Assembly: GCA_902514625.1 (NCBI GenBank)
Contig: CABXRK010000002.1
Coordinates: forward strand, 1 to 64,000
Direction of reading: 5' to 3'
DNA: 64,000 bases
Origin: an uncultured Bacteroidota bacterium
GTDB taxonomy: Bacteria; Bacteroidota; Bacteroidia; Flavobacteriales; Flavobacteriaceae
Shown in pieces: positions 26,405-36,972 of the stretch. The position numbers and the translations under genes were made by a program. The notes under the pieces were generated by a model. That model had not been told where the DNA came from. It made no database searches and saw only the letters and a program-made list of their open reading frames with translations. Positions within the stretch are counted from its first letter, which is position 1; every line of letters begins with the position of its first letter.

Positions 26405-28812
26405 TTTAATTTTGGATATTTAATGGGATCACTATCGTGCATAATTCTGTATGCTTTTTCAAAAACATCTTCAGAAGAAGGTTTTGAAAAATAATCACCA
26501 TCAGATCCATATGCAGGTCTATGGTCTTTAGCTGTTAGAGTAAAAGGAGGAGAATCAAGAAGATTAAATATTTTTTGATCATCTATTAATTTTTGAAGAA
26601 TATAGCCTGAAGATCCACCTGGTACATCTTCATCAACTATTAATATTCTATTAGTTTTTTCTACACTTTTTTTTATTTCATTATCTAAATCAAAAGGGAT
26701 TAGTGATTGAATATCAATTATCTCAACATTAATATCGTATTCTTTTAATTCAGAAGATGCATTTTGGACAATTCTTAATGTTGATCCATATGAAACGATA
26801 GTAATATCAGATCCCTCTATTAATTTTTCAGCATAACCAATTTTAAAATTAAATTCACCTAGATTAGAAGGGACTTTTTCTTTAATTCTGTATCCATTTA
26901 GAGGTTCTATTACAATTGCAGGTTCATCACTTTTCATTAATGTATTATAAAAACCAGCTGCTTGAGTCATATTTCTAGGTACAAGAATATTTATACCTCT
27001 TAATAAGTTAACTATCCCACCTAAAGGAGAGCCACTATGCCATATTCCCTCTAATCTATGTCCCCTTGTTCTAATTATTAAAGGAACTGATTGTTTACCA
27101 ACAGTCCTATAGTGATATGTTGATAAATCATCACTTAATGTAGAAATACAATATAATATATAGTCAAGGTATTGTATTTCAGCAATAGGTCTAAAACCTC
27201 TCAAAGCTAGCCCTATTCCTTGTCCAATTATACTTGCTTCTCTAATTCCAGTATCATTAACTCTATCAGGACCATATTTTTTTTGCAATCCCTCAAGACC
27301 TTGATTGACATCTCCGATTAGTCCAATATCTTGACCAAAAAGTAGTAGTCTATCATATTTTTTCAATAATTCATTAAAATTATCTCTAATAATTATCCTT
27401 CCATCAACAAGCTTGCTTGTTTTATTATAGATTGGTTCAATAGTATTAATATTTTTTAAACTATAATCTGATTGACTATACAAATGTGAACTAAACTTTG
27501 GTGTATATTTCAACTTTAAATCAGAAATCCAATTTTTGAATGAATCTACTTTAACATTATTATATTTTGATAACACTCTTATTGATTTCCTAGAGGTTTC
27601 CAAAATATCTTTTAGACAAATTTCATCTTTATTCATTATATCTACTAATAATTTTTGTAAATAGACATTATTATGAGATATTGGCATCAAATCTTTTAAA
27701 TGAGTTTCTAATTGATTTTTATAGCTTATAAGAGGTTTTTGGTAATTTTTCCATGATAAATGTTTAGACTTTTTAGCTTCAGCCTTACATTTATTTTCAA
27801 TTTCGAGTAAAATTTCTTCAGAACAAATTCCATTAGAAATTATCCATTTTCTCATTTTAAGATTACAGTCAAATTCCTTTTCCCAATCCAATCTTTCTTT
27901 AGATTTATATCTTTGATGAGAACCGGAACTAGAATGACCAAGTGGTTGAGTTAATTCAGTTACATGGATTAATACTGGAATATGATTAATTCGAGCAAGT
28001 TTTTCTGCATATTGATATGTTTCAATTAATCCTGAATAATCCCAGCCTTTAACAGTTAAAATCTCAAATCCTTTTTGATCATCATTTCTTTGAAACCCTG
28101 ATAAAGCCTCAGAAATACTTTCTTTAGTTGTTTGATCTTTATTATGAACTGATATCCCATAATCATCATCCCAAACACTAATTATAACAGGTATTTGAAG
28201 TACACCACAGGCATTAAAAGATTCAAAAAAAAGTCCTTCACTGGTAGAGGCATTCCCAATTGTACCCCAAGCAATTTCATTACCATTGTTTGAGAATTTT
28301 TTTGAATTTTCAATTTTCAATTTTCTATACAATTTTGATGCTTGAGCTAATCCAACTAGTCTTGGCATTTGGCCAGCAACAGGTGAGATGTCAGAACTAT
28401 GATTTTTTTGATTTAATAAGTCACGAAAATCTCCTTTATTATCAATACTTCTAGTAACAAAGTGACCGCCCATTTGACGTCCGCCAGACATTGGTTCAAA
28501 TGCCTCATCAGTATTTGCATAAAGAGCTGAAAAAATATTATCAATATTTAAATGACCTTGTGCTAGTAGTAGGGTTTGATCTCTATAATAACCTGACCTA
28601 AAGTCACCATTTTTAAAAAATTTATTTAAAACTATTTGAGGTAATTCTTTTCCATCGCCAAAAATACCAAATTTTCCTTTTCCTAATAAAACCTCCCTTC
28701 TTCCTAAAATACTACATTCTCTGCTTAAAACAATCATCCGATAATCCTCGATAATTTGGGCTTTAAACTCTTGGAATGTGAATTTTTTATGATTAATAAC
28801 GTCTTCTAACAT
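26401..28812 (-). CDS. Fused alpha-beta 2-oxoacid (branched-chain) dehydrogenase E1
   Basis: One 803-residue chain joins the E1 alpha half (residues 1 to about 400: SGYYRDQTLLLAQG, GGRQMGGHF, TPP-binding GTIGNASTSEGLFFE and VWDDDYGIS) to the E1 beta half (about 475-803: GEDIG-like FGQDIGLIGDVNQG, AEIQYLDY, and the C-terminal VDEDVPGGSSGYILQ). E1 decarboxylates 2-oxo acids such as those from Val, Leu and Ile, and transfers the acyl group to lipoyl-E2, which is not in this window. The fused form is common in Bacteroidota. The exact substrate is inferred from family assignment only. Confidence 0.93.
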   Translation of the reverse strand: MLEDVINHKKFTFQEFKAQIIEDYRMIVLSRECSILGRREVLLGKGKFGIFGDGKELPQIVLNKFFKNGDFRSGYYRDQTLLLAQGHLNIDNIFSALYANTDEAFEPMSGGRQMGGHFVTRSIDNKGDFRDLLNQKNHSSDISPVAGQMPRLVGLAQASKLYRKLKIENSKKFSNNGNEIAWGTIGNASTSEGLFFESFNACGVLQIPVIISVWDDDYGISVHNKDQTTKESISEALSGFQRNDDQKGFEILTVKGWDYSGLIETYQYAEKLARINHIPVLIHVTELTQPLGHSSSGSHQRYKSKERLDWEKEFDCNLKMRKWIISNGICSEEILLEIENKCKAEAKKSKHLSWKNYQKPLISYKNQLETHLKDLMPISHNNVYLQKLLVDIMNKDEICLKDILETSRKSIRVLSKYNNVKVDSFKNWISDLKLKYTPKFSSHLYSQSDYSLKNINTIEPIYNKTSKLVDGRIIIRDNFNELLKKYDRLLLFGQDIGLIGDVNQGLEGLQKKYGPDRVNDTGIREASIIGQGIGLALRGFRPIAEIQYLDYILYCISTLSDDLSTYHYRTVGKQSVPLIIRTRGHRLEGIWHSGSPLGGIVNLLRGINILVPRNMTQAAGFYNTLMKSDEPAIVIEPLNGYRIKEKVPSNLGEFNFKIGYAEKLIEGSDITIVSYGSTLRIVQNASSELKEYDINVEIIDIQSLIPFDLDNEIKKSVEKTNRILIVDEDVPGGSSGYILQKLIDDQKIFNLLDSPPFTLTAKDHRPAYGSDGDYFSKPSSEDVFEKAYRIMHDSDPIKYPKLN

Positions 28813-28869
28813 TGAATTTGTTTAAATAAATATTTACAAATTTAAAATATTTAAGTTTAATCGATTTTA

Positions 28870-31710
28870 CTAGAACCATTTTCTGTTAAATAGGCCTAAT
28901 AATGTTTTTGGTTCTAATGTTATTACGAATCTTATATTGGAAAAATAATTTCCATTAGTAAACTCAATTTGGTTTTCTGATGAATGAATTGGAAAATAAA
29001 ATTCAAGAAAATCTGGTAAGAAATTAAATCTAAATCCAGAATCATAATAGGCTTTAACAGAATAATTTTTATTATCTGCAACTCCGAAATCAACATATAA
29101 TTCAATCCATTTCCATAAACTAATCCCTAAATTTGTAGTCAACATATATGTATTAGAAGATGGGTTTTTAAATTTTGATTTAAACCCTCCTTCTGACATA
29201 ATGAATTGCTGGCTATAGACTCCACTATTTTCTGATCTTCCCAGATAATTATACTCAAATAAGTAATCAGAAGGCCTATTTAAACTAAAATCAAAGAAAT
29301 TACTATTGATTGAATTACTGTATTTAATAAATCTACCAGCAAAAACTCTAATTGATATTTGCCTTGCATCTTTTAATATTTTTCTATATTCATATGTTAA
29401 GGAAATTTTTGAAAATAAATCTGAAAATTGAATTTGAGAGTTAAAAGTATTGTATTTAATAGCACCTTTGTTTGAATAAAGATAATCAAAGATTCCAATG
29501 CTATAGTCTGGATTAGTTTTAATAAGTAGTGATTTATCTCTAAAAACCTTTAGCCATGAAAATGAAAAAAGTTGACGAATATTAGATCTAAAATTAGGTG
29601 TTCTAAACAAAAAATTTAAAGATGGTCTAAAGACACTGTATCTTAAATTATTTTCATAGTGATAACTACTACCGGACATAGTAATGTTAGTTAAATAATT
29701 ACTGTTATTTTCTCTAAAAAAATTATAAGAACCTTTAAATGTTCCTACAAATGTTTTTTCTAATGTAGAGTATAGAGGTAATAAGTTTAGGCTAGTAGGT
29801 TTGTTTTTAAATGTTTTATTATGAATTCTAAATCCTAAAATAAAACCATCATAAGCGTTAAAATCAGTAATTGGGTTATAAAATAACTGATTTTTCTTGG
29901 GATTCTCTAGATCTTTAACAAACTTAAAATCTATAGATTTCCAATTAAATTTATTAGATAATTTTTTCCAATTATTTCGATGATTTTTTTCTGGAAAATT
30001 AATTCCAGGATTAATGGCAACATAATCAGGATTAATGTTATTAAATGAATAAATATTTTCATTTATTGAATCATACCATTTTGAATATATAATAGAATCA
30101 TTTTTTATTAATCCAATTTTAAATGGTATAGGAAGATTGTTTTTTTCATTTAAAATTAAATCAATTGAATTCTTGTTTTTATAGATTTTTTCTATTTTAA
30201 AATCAATCGAATTTCTTTTATATAAGAAATTGTCAAAAAACCAATTAATATTCTTATCTATAGAGTCACTAAAATTTTTTTTTATTTGATTTCTATCTAT
30301 TTTTTTATCTAACAAATTTTTTATTGAATTCTGGATTTCTTCCAATCCAATATATTCTTCAAGAAATTTTAATCCCACACCAATTTGAGCTGGAGATGAA
30401 ATTTCAGAATTAAATTTCAGTAATTTGTCTTTAGAAGTAATTGCAGATTGATGATTATTCATTCTTAACATAAACTCATAGGATTCCAAAAAACCATCAT
30501 TATAACTCATTTTTGATAAATTATAATTTTTAATTAATGTTTTAATTAATGGTATCTCTAAAACTTTCCCTAAGAATTTTTGTTCTGGATAAAAAGTATC
30601 TACATAGTTAATTATGAAATATGTTAAAACTCCTTCAAATACCCAATAATTTAATCTAGGATCAATTAAAAGTCTCTCATTTAAGTAATGTGTTAAGTAT
30701 ACTTTTAAAACAGTTAATTCATGATAAAAAGAATCTTTATAGGGACTTAAATAACTTGGTAGTAGAGTTAAACCATAATTAGGGTTTTTATTATATTCAA
30801 TTTTAGATAATAACATCTTTTTATGAGGAAAAGGCCCAAGTTTAGATGTAATAAAGCTATCAATTTGTTTATAATTTTTTAATACTTGTTTAGTATTTAA
30901 ATTTAAAGTATTTAAATCTGAGATAAAAATTGATTTATTAATTTTAATTTTTTTGTATTTACTTAGGGTTAAAAGGTGAAATTGAACATCTTTTAGTTTA
31001 TTGCCAATAAAAACGACTTTTTTAGATGAATTTATTGTATTAACAGTTTTTTTAATCATGTTAGATTGAATAGAAAAAGAGGAGGGTAGTGTCCAAATTA
31101 TTTTATAATTACTTGGAAGCCTTGAGACTTCTTCAAGATTTAGATTGCTATTTAAAATCCATTTACTGTTTATTATTGGACAAATTGAAATAAACCAATC
31201 TTTTAAATAAATATTATTTTTATCTCTTATTCCATAACCTGTAAATTTACTATCTGGAATTTTAACACTATAATTTAATTTTAAAAGAACAGAGTCTTTA
31301 TTTTGTATACTCTTTTTTAAATGTATCTTAATTATATCTTTTTGATCTTTTAATCTTTCCCATTTTAATTCTTCATTAATATTGTTAGAAATTCTATGAA
31401 TTATTGTAGTTCCCCTTTTAGACTTTTTTGAAAAATAAAAACTTCTATCGTATTCTTCTGCTAATCTTTGGGCTAAAGGAGTTTCTGTAGAGGAATATGA
31501 ATAAGACCAATCATTTAAATATATTTCATTAAGCTTATTTAAATCTTTATTATAAAAAATTATTTCCTGAGTTATATCTAAAACATTATTGACTGAATCA
31601 AAATTTGATTTAATTGAATACGAATTAATATTTTGAGAATATGAAAGAATCGCCCCATATAATAATAGAAAAATAAATAAAAGTTTTCTTTTGATTTTTA
31701 AAAACACCAT
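28870..31710 (-). CDS. Gluzincin-like exported protein with C-terminal outer-membrane barrel, degenerate zinc site
   Basis: The 946-residue protein has a signal peptide (LLFIFLLLYGAILSYSQ), an N-terminal beta-sandwich, and an aminopeptidase N-like middle region. Where M1 peptidases have HExxH, this protein has ELTVLKVYLTHYLNERLL, so the first zinc histidine and catalytic glutamate pattern are lost; the later NYWVFEG keeps the glutamate. The last 300 residues alternate beta strands and end in FNRKWF, as in outer-membrane barrels. I infer a non-catalytic or altered surface protein. It is directly adjacent to uvrA (no gap). Confidence 0.78.
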   Translation of the reverse strand: MVFLKIKRKLLFIFLLLYGAILSYSQNINSYSIKSNFDSVNNVLDITQEIIFYNKDLNKLNEIYLNDWSYSYSSTETPLAQRLAEEYDRSFYFSKKSKRGTTIIHRISNNINEELKWERLKDQKDIIKIHLKKSIQNKDSVLLKLNYSVKIPDSKFTGYGIRDKNNIYLKDWFISICPIINSKWILNSNLNLEEVSRLPSNYKIIWTLPSSFSIQSNMIKKTVNTINSSKKVVFIGNKLKDVQFHLLTLSKYKKIKINKSIFISDLNTLNLNTKQVLKNYKQIDSFITSKLGPFPHKKMLLSKIEYNKNPNYGLTLLPSYLSPYKDSFYHELTVLKVYLTHYLNERLLIDPRLNYWVFEGVLTYFIINYVDTFYPEQKFLGKVLEIPLIKTLIKNYNLSKMSYNDGFLESYEFMLRMNNHQSAITSKDKLLKFNSEISSPAQIGVGLKFLEEYIGLEEIQNSIKNLLDKKIDRNQIKKNFSDSIDKNINWFFDNFLYKRNSIDFKIEKIYKNKNSIDLILNEKNNLPIPFKIGLIKNDSIIYSKWYDSINENIYSFNNINPDYVAINPGINFPEKNHRNNWKKLSNKFNWKSIDFKFVKDLENPKKNQLFYNPITDFNAYDGFILGFRIHNKTFKNKPTSLNLLPLYSTLEKTFVGTFKGSYNFFRENNSNYLTNITMSGSSYHYENNLRYSVFRPSLNFLFRTPNFRSNIRQLFSFSWLKVFRDKSLLIKTNPDYSIGIFDYLYSNKGAIKYNTFNSQIQFSDLFSKISLTYEYRKILKDARQISIRVFAGRFIKYSNSINSNFFDFSLNRPSDYLFEYNYLGRSENSGVYSQQFIMSEGGFKSKFKNPSSNTYMLTTNLGISLWKWIELYVDFGVADNKNYSVKAYYDSGFRFNFLPDFLEFYFPIHSSENQIEFTNGNYFSNIRFVITLEPKTLLGLFNRKWF

Positions 31711-34542
31711 TTATATTTTATTTAATTCTTTTGATAAATGCTGACCAGTATAACTAATTCTATTCTCAGAAATTTCTTCAGGAGTTCCTTCACAAATAAT
31801 TTCTCCACCATTTTTTCCACCGTCTTTCCCTAAATCAATAATATAATCAACTTGTTTTATCACATCTAAATTATGTTCAATTATTAGAACAGTATTTCCT
31901 TTATCTACAAGTTGATTTAAAACTGTAAGCAAAACTCTAATGTCTTCAAAATGTAAGCCAGTAGTTGGCTCGTCTAAAATAAATAATGTTTCTCCAGTAT
32001 CTCTTTTAGATAATTCAGTAGATAATTTAACACGTTGGGCTTCTCCTCCAGAAAGTGTTGTAGAAGATTGACCCAATGAAATATATCCAAGACCAACATT
32101 TTTTAAAGTGTTTATTTTCCGGCTAATTTTAGGAATTGATTTAAAAAATAACGAAGCTTCATTAATAGTCATTTTTAGAATATCAGAAATAGATTTTCCT
32201 TTAAATTTAATCTCTAGAGTTTCTCTATTAAACCTTTTCCCTTGACATGTTTCGCATTCAATATACACATCGGGTAGGAAATTCATCTCAATTGCTTTTA
32301 CACCTCCTCCTTTACATGTTTCACACCTACCTCCTTTAACATTAAAACTGAATCTTCCTGGTGAATATCCTCTAATTTTAGATTCAGGAATTAATGAAAA
32401 AAGTGATCTAACCTCGTTAAAAACACCCGTATATGTTGCAGGGTTACTTCTTGGAGTTCTTCCTATTGGTGATTGATTAATATCAATTACTTTATCTAAA
32501 TTTTTTAATCCTTTAATTGAATCGTATGATAAAGGTGTTTTAACTCCATTATAAAAAAAAGAATTTAAAATAGGATATAGAGTTTCATTGATTAAAGTAG
32601 ATTTACCACTTCCAGAGACACCTGTAATACCAATCATAATACCTAAGGGTAATTTTAGATTAATTCCTTTCAAATTATTTCCTCTACAATTATAAAGTTC
32701 TAAAAACTTACCATTTCCAATTCTACGAATTTTAGGAATATTAATTTGAATTTCACCATTGATATATTTAGAGGTAATAGATTGGTCTTTTATAACTTCC
32801 TCCAATGTTCCTGATGAAATTATTTTTCCACCTTTTTTTCCTGCATTAGGACCAATATCAACAATATAATCAGAATTTAAGATCATTTCTTTGTCATGTT
32901 CAACAACAATAATTGAATTACCAATATTTCTAAGAGATTTTAAGGATGAAATTAATCTTTGATTATCCCTTTGATGCAACCCAATACTAGGTTCATCTAA
33001 TATATATAAAACTCCTACTAATTGAGTTCCAATTTGAGTGGCTAATCTAATTCTTTGTCCTTCTCCACCTGATAAAGACTTGGATGATCTTCCAATAGAT
33101 AAATAATTTAATCCTACATCAATTAAAAACTTTAATCTATTTTTAATTTCTTTCAATACTTCGTTCCCAATCATAAAGTCTCTAGATGAAAGATTGGATT
33201 GTAAATCTATAAACCATGCATATAATTCGTCTAAATCCATTTTAGATAAATCATTGATATTTTTATTATTAATAAAAAAATGCAGAGATTCTTTTCTTAA
33301 TCGAGTGCCATTGCATGATTTACAAGGGTTTTGATCCATAAATTTAGATGCCCACCTTCTTATCTTCTGAGATTCTATATTATTATATTGATTTATAATA
33401 AAATTTATAATACCATCATATTCAATTTTATATTTCCTGTTAATCCCAAGAGTTTTTGATGATATTGTAAAAGTTTCATTTCCGCCATAAAGAATTATAT
33501 TCATGGCCTCTTTATTAATTTTTTTTATAGGATCATTTAAGTTAAACTTATATCGTTTAGCTATAGTTTCAATCTGTTTAAATGACCAGCTATTTACTTC
33601 TTTTCCAAGAGGAACAATTCCTCCATTTTTTATAGAAATATTTTTATCGGGAATTAATTTTGAAATATTAACAATATTTTCTATACCTAATCCTTTACAA
33701 GTTTCACACATTCCTTTGGGTGAATTAAATGAAAAACTATTTGGTTCAGGAATCGAGTATGAAATTCCAGTTGAAGGACACATTAGATTTCTGCTAAAAT
33801 ATTTAAAATTATTTTTTTCTGGAAAATGCAATAATATTGTTTCTTTACCATGAAACATTCCCGTTTCAATAGATTCTGTTAACCTTTTTATTGCATTTGA
33901 ATTGTCAGAAATTGTTAATCTATCAATTAGTAATTCTATGTCATGAGTTACATATCTGTCTAATTTCATCCCAGGAATTAAATCCATTATTTTTCCGTCA
34001 ACTCTAATCTTATTAAATCCCTGGCGAGATAAATTATCAAAAAGTTCCCTGTAATGACCTTTCCTTGATTTAATTATCGGTGAAAAAATGAATACTTTTT
34101 GATTTATAAAATCGGTTTTAATTATTTCAATGATTTTATCAATTGAATAGCTAACCATTATTTCTTTGGATAAATAACTATAAGCTTTTCCAATCCTTGA
34201 ATATAATAATCTTAAAAAATCATATACTTCAGTAATTGTTCCAACTGTAGATCTTGGATTTTTAGATGTTGTTTTTTGTTCAATTGCAATCACAGGAGAT
34301 AAACCATCAATTTTATCAACGTCAGGGCGTTCCATTTCTCCTATAAATTGTCTTACATATGCAGAAAAGGTTTCCATATATCTTCTTTGTCCTTCAGAAT
34401 ATATTGTATCAAACGCAAGAGAAGATTTACCACTTCCAGATAAACCTGTTATAACAACAAGTTTTTCTCTAGGTATTTTTAGATCAATATTTTTTAAATT
34501 ATGAACTCTAGCTCCTTGAATATGAATGAAATTATTTTTCAT
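31711..34542 (-). CDS. uvrA: Excinuclease ABC subunit UvrA
   Basis: UvrA recognises bulky DNA lesions and loads UvrB. The 943-residue protein has two ABC ATPase units: Walker A GLSGSGKSSLAFD near residue 32 and GVSGSGKSTLINE near residue 640, with signatures SLSGGEGQRIRLATQ and LSGGEAQRVKLSTEL. Zinc-finger cysteine pairs are visible (MCETCKGLG, PCKSCNG, CETCKGGG, CETCQGKR). Full length. It is upstream of and contiguous with the gluzincin-like gene. Confidence 0.98.
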   Translation of the reverse strand: MKNNFIHIQGARVHNLKNIDLKIPREKLVVITGLSGSGKSSLAFDTIYSEGQRRYMETFSAYVRQFIGEMERPDVDKIDGLSPVIAIEQKTTSKNPRSTVGTITEVYDFLRLLYSRIGKAYSYLSKEIMVSYSIDKIIEIIKTDFINQKVFIFSPIIKSRKGHYRELFDNLSRQGFNKIRVDGKIMDLIPGMKLDRYVTHDIELLIDRLTISDNSNAIKRLTESIETGMFHGKETILLHFPEKNNFKYFSRNLMCPSTGISYSIPEPNSFSFNSPKGMCETCKGLGIENIVNISKLIPDKNISIKNGGIVPLGKEVNSWSFKQIETIAKRYKFNLNDPIKKINKEAMNIILYGGNETFTISSKTLGINRKYKIEYDGIINFIINQYNNIESQKIRRWASKFMDQNPCKSCNGTRLRKESLHFFINNKNINDLSKMDLDELYAWFIDLQSNLSSRDFMIGNEVLKEIKNRLKFLIDVGLNYLSIGRSSKSLSGGEGQRIRLATQIGTQLVGVLYILDEPSIGLHQRDNQRLISSLKSLRNIGNSIIVVEHDKEMILNSDYIVDIGPNAGKKGGKIISSGTLEEVIKDQSITSKYINGEIQINIPKIRRIGNGKFLELYNCRGNNLKGINLKLPLGIMIGITGVSGSGKSTLINETLYPILNSFFYNGVKTPLSYDSIKGLKNLDKVIDINQSPIGRTPRSNPATYTGVFNEVRSLFSLIPESKIRGYSPGRFSFNVKGGRCETCKGGGVKAIEMNFLPDVYIECETCQGKRFNRETLEIKFKGKSISDILKMTINEASLFFKSIPKISRKINTLKNVGLGYISLGQSSTTLSGGEAQRVKLSTELSKRDTGETLFILDEPTTGLHFEDIRVLLTVLNQLVDKGNTVLIIEHNLDVIKQVDYIIDLGKDGGKNGGEIICEGTPEEISENRISYTGQHLSKELNKI

Positions 34543-34645
34543 TTTAGTAACCGACTAATTTACGATATTTAGACTTCATAATATTTTATTTACAATTTTA
34601 ATTTTTATAAAATATAAATACTGTCTAAATAAAATTAACAATACT

Positions 34646-34653
34646 TATCTTTG
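34646..34653 (+). promoter_or_regulatory. -7 promoter element upstream of glmM
   Basis: TATCTTTG at 34646-34653 exactly matches TAnnTTTG and ends 12 bases before the ATG at 34666. A -33 TTG at the proper distance is not clear. Confidence 0.5.
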
Positions 34654-34665
34654 ATAAAAAAGCAT

Positions 34666-36039
34666 ATGAGTCTAATTAAGTCAATTGCTGGAATAAGAGG
34701 TACTATAGGTGGTAAAATTGGAGAAAATTTAACGCCAATTGATGTGGTCAATTTCTCAGCTGCATTTGGTTTATTAATTATAAATAAAAATTCTAATTCT
34801 ATAACTAAAATTGTAATAGGAAGAGATGCACGAATTACAGGTCCTATTTTATCATCTTTGGTCTCAAATACATTAATTTCTTTAGGGATTAATGTTGTTG
34901 ATCTTAAATTAGCTTCTACTCCCACAATTTCAATGGCTGTAATAAAAGAAAAAGCATCTGGAGGAATAATTTTATCTGCAAGTCATAATCCTGCTAATTG
35001 GAATGCATTAAAATTACTTAATTCTAAAGGAGAATTTATTAGTTTTAATGATGGATTAGAACTTGAAAAAATAATCGATTTAAAACAATATGAATTTGCT
35101 AATCATCAAAAATTAGGTTCTTATATCAATAAATATAATTATTTAAATACTCACATAGATTCAATTTTGTCATTGGATTTAATTAATGTTTCATTGATAA
35201 AGTCTATGAATTTTAAAATTGTAGTAGATGGTATTAATTCAGTTGGTGGAGTTGCAGTTCCGAAGCTTCTAGATAAACTTGGAGTTGAAGTTGTAAAATT
35301 AAATTGTGATCCAACAGGAAATTTTTCACATAACCCTGAACCTTTAGCTGAAAACATTAAAGAACTATGTTCTGTCGTTGTTCAAAATAAAGCTGATCTA
35401 GGAATAGTAGTAGATCCTGATGTAGATAGACTAGCATTTGTAGATGAGAATGGAATTCCTTTTGGTGAAGAATATACTTTAGTTGCATGTTCAGATTATG
35501 TTTTATCTAAAAAACCTGGAAATACAGTTTCTAACCTTTCATCAACAAAAGCTTTAAAAATTGTTACAGAAAAATATAATAAAAATTATTATGCTAGTGC
35601 TGTAGGAGAATTAAATGTAGTTGAAATGATGAAGAAAAAAAATGCTGTTATTGGAGGAGAAGGTAATGGTGGAGTTATTTTACCAGAATTACATTATGGA
35701 AGAGATGCACTTATAGGTATTGCACTTTTTTTATCATTAATTTCTGAGAGAAATAAGAATGTCTCTAGTTTGAAAAATAAATATCCAATTTTTTATATGA
35801 ATAAAAGTAAATTAGATTTAAAAGATGAAAATGTTATAGAAGAAAAAATGAATATGATAATAAATAAATATTCTAAATATAAACCTATTACAATTGATGG
35901 AATTAAAATTAATTTTACTGATTCTTGGATCCATCTAAGAAAATCTAATACAGAACCTGTAATTAGACTTTATTCTGAGGCAAAAACTAAAAGTGATGCT
36001 AATAGTTTAATAAAAAAATTCATTAAGGAAATAATTTAA
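34666..36039 (+). CDS. glmM: Phosphoglucosamine mutase-like phosphohexomutase
   Basis: The enzyme moves phosphate between the C6 and C1 positions of glucosamine phosphate (or another hexose) for cell-wall and lipopolysaccharide precursors. It has the phosphoserine motif GIILSASHNPANWNALK near residue 95, the metal loop VVDPDVDRLAFV near residue 248, the sugar-binding GEGNGG, and the phosphate-binding RKSNTEPVIRLY. The chosen ATG at 34666 (MSLIKSIAGIRGTIGG) gives the family N-terminus. Phosphomannomutase/phosphoglucomutase activity cannot be excluded. Convergent overlap of four bases (TTAA) with the acyltransferase gene. Confidence 0.92.
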   Translation: MSLIKSIAGIRGTIGGKIGENLTPIDVVNFSAAFGLLIINKNSNSITKIVIGRDARITGPILSSLVSNTLISLGINVVDLKLASTPTISMAVIKEKASGGIILSASHNPANWNALKLLNSKGEFISFNDGLELEKIIDLKQYEFANHQKLGSYINKYNYLNTHIDSILSLDLINVSLIKSMNFKIVVDGINSVGGVAVPKLLDKLGVEVVKLNCDPTGNFSHNPEPLAENIKELCSVVVQNKADLGIVVDPDVDRLAFVDENGIPFGEEYTLVACSDYVLSKKPGNTVSNLSSTKALKIVTEKYNKNYYASAVGELNVVEMMKKKNAVIGGEGNGGVILPELHYGRDALIGIALFLSLISERNKNVSSLKNKYPIFYMNKSKLDLKDENVIEEKMNMIINKYSKYKPITIDGIKINFTDSWIHLRKSNTEPVIRLYSEAKTKSDANSLIKKFIKEII

Positions 36040-36923
36040 ATCTGACCAGAACCTTTTTTCATGTATTTAAATCTATTATGAGTCCACAAATATTGTGTTG
36101 GATCATTTTTGATTTGATTTTCTAACTTATTGAAAAAAGAATCAGTAATAAAATTCTCTTTTGTTGATTTTGGATTGTCTGAAATAAGAGATATTTCAGA
36201 CTCATAGACCCCTCTTTCAATTCTATTTAATTGTGCATAAACTACTGGATAATTATATTCTTTTGCTACGATTTCTGCACCTTTAAAAACAGGAACTTTT
36301 ATTCCCATAAACTTCTTCCAATATGAGCTTGGTCTTACATGAGGGCTTTGATCCATAATAAACCCATATAATGCTATAAGCTTATGATTATAATGTTCTT
36401 TAATTGTTTTAATTGTTTTATATCTAGACAATAAAAATGAATGATGACTCTCTCTAGATTTAGAAAACATTTTATCAAAGTATTTATTTGATAAAGGAGT
36501 GTACACTCCAAAAGATTTATAATTCAAATGATATCCAATAGAAAGCATTCCTTCCCAATTAGAATAATGGCCACATAAAAGCACTACGGATCTATTATTA
36601 TTATGAAATGAATGAATTAATTCAATATTCTTAAATATAAAACGTTTTTTCATTTCTTGTTCACTAATGCTAATATTTTTAATCATTTCAACAAAAATAT
36701 CACATAGATTAGAATAGAAACTGCTTTCAATATTCAGTAGTTCATTCTCTTTTTTATCGGGGAAACAAATAGAAATATTTTTTCTTACAGTTTTTAGTCT
36801 ATACTTCAGTATTTTATATAGTAGAGTTTTTAGTAAATCCGAAATAAAATATAAGATAGAATAGGGTAGATGTGATACTAGTAGAATAAAGGGATAGAAA
36901 ATAATAAAAACTATAAATTGCAA
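36036..36923 (-). CDS. Lysophospholipid/lipid A acyltransferase (LpxL/HtrB family)
   Basis: A 295-residue integral-membrane enzyme with a hydrophobic N-terminus (FIIFYPFILLVSHLPYSILYFI) and the HxxxxE active-site motif LLCGHYSNWEG near residue 117. The second family block is YGFIMDQSPHVRPSSYWKKFMG, followed by VPVFKGAEIVAKEYNYPVVYA. It adds a secondary acyl chain to lipid A or a related lipid at the cytosolic face of the inner membrane. Standard length. It overlaps the glmM stop and is divergent from the rhomboid gene. Confidence 0.92.
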   Translation of the reverse strand: MQFIVFIIFYPFILLVSHLPYSILYFISDLLKTLLYKILKYRLKTVRKNISICFPDKKENELLNIESSFYSNLCDIFVEMIKNISISEQEMKKRFIFKNIELIHSFHNNNRSVVLLCGHYSNWEGMLSIGYHLNYKSFGVYTPLSNKYFDKMFSKSRESHHSFLLSRYKTIKTIKEHYNHKLIALYGFIMDQSPHVRPSSYWKKFMGIKVPVFKGAEIVAKEYNYPVVYAQLNRIERGVYESEISLISDNPKSTKENFITDSFFNKLENQIKNDPTQYLWTHNRFKYMKKGSGQI

Positions 36924-36972
36924 AAGAAAAGTTTTTAGTAAAGATAAGTATATTTATACTATATAATTAATT

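Noticed and set aside
34635-34925. 96-residue minus-strand ORF over the glmM start
   Set aside because: Shadow of glmM, which has all family motifs on the other strand.
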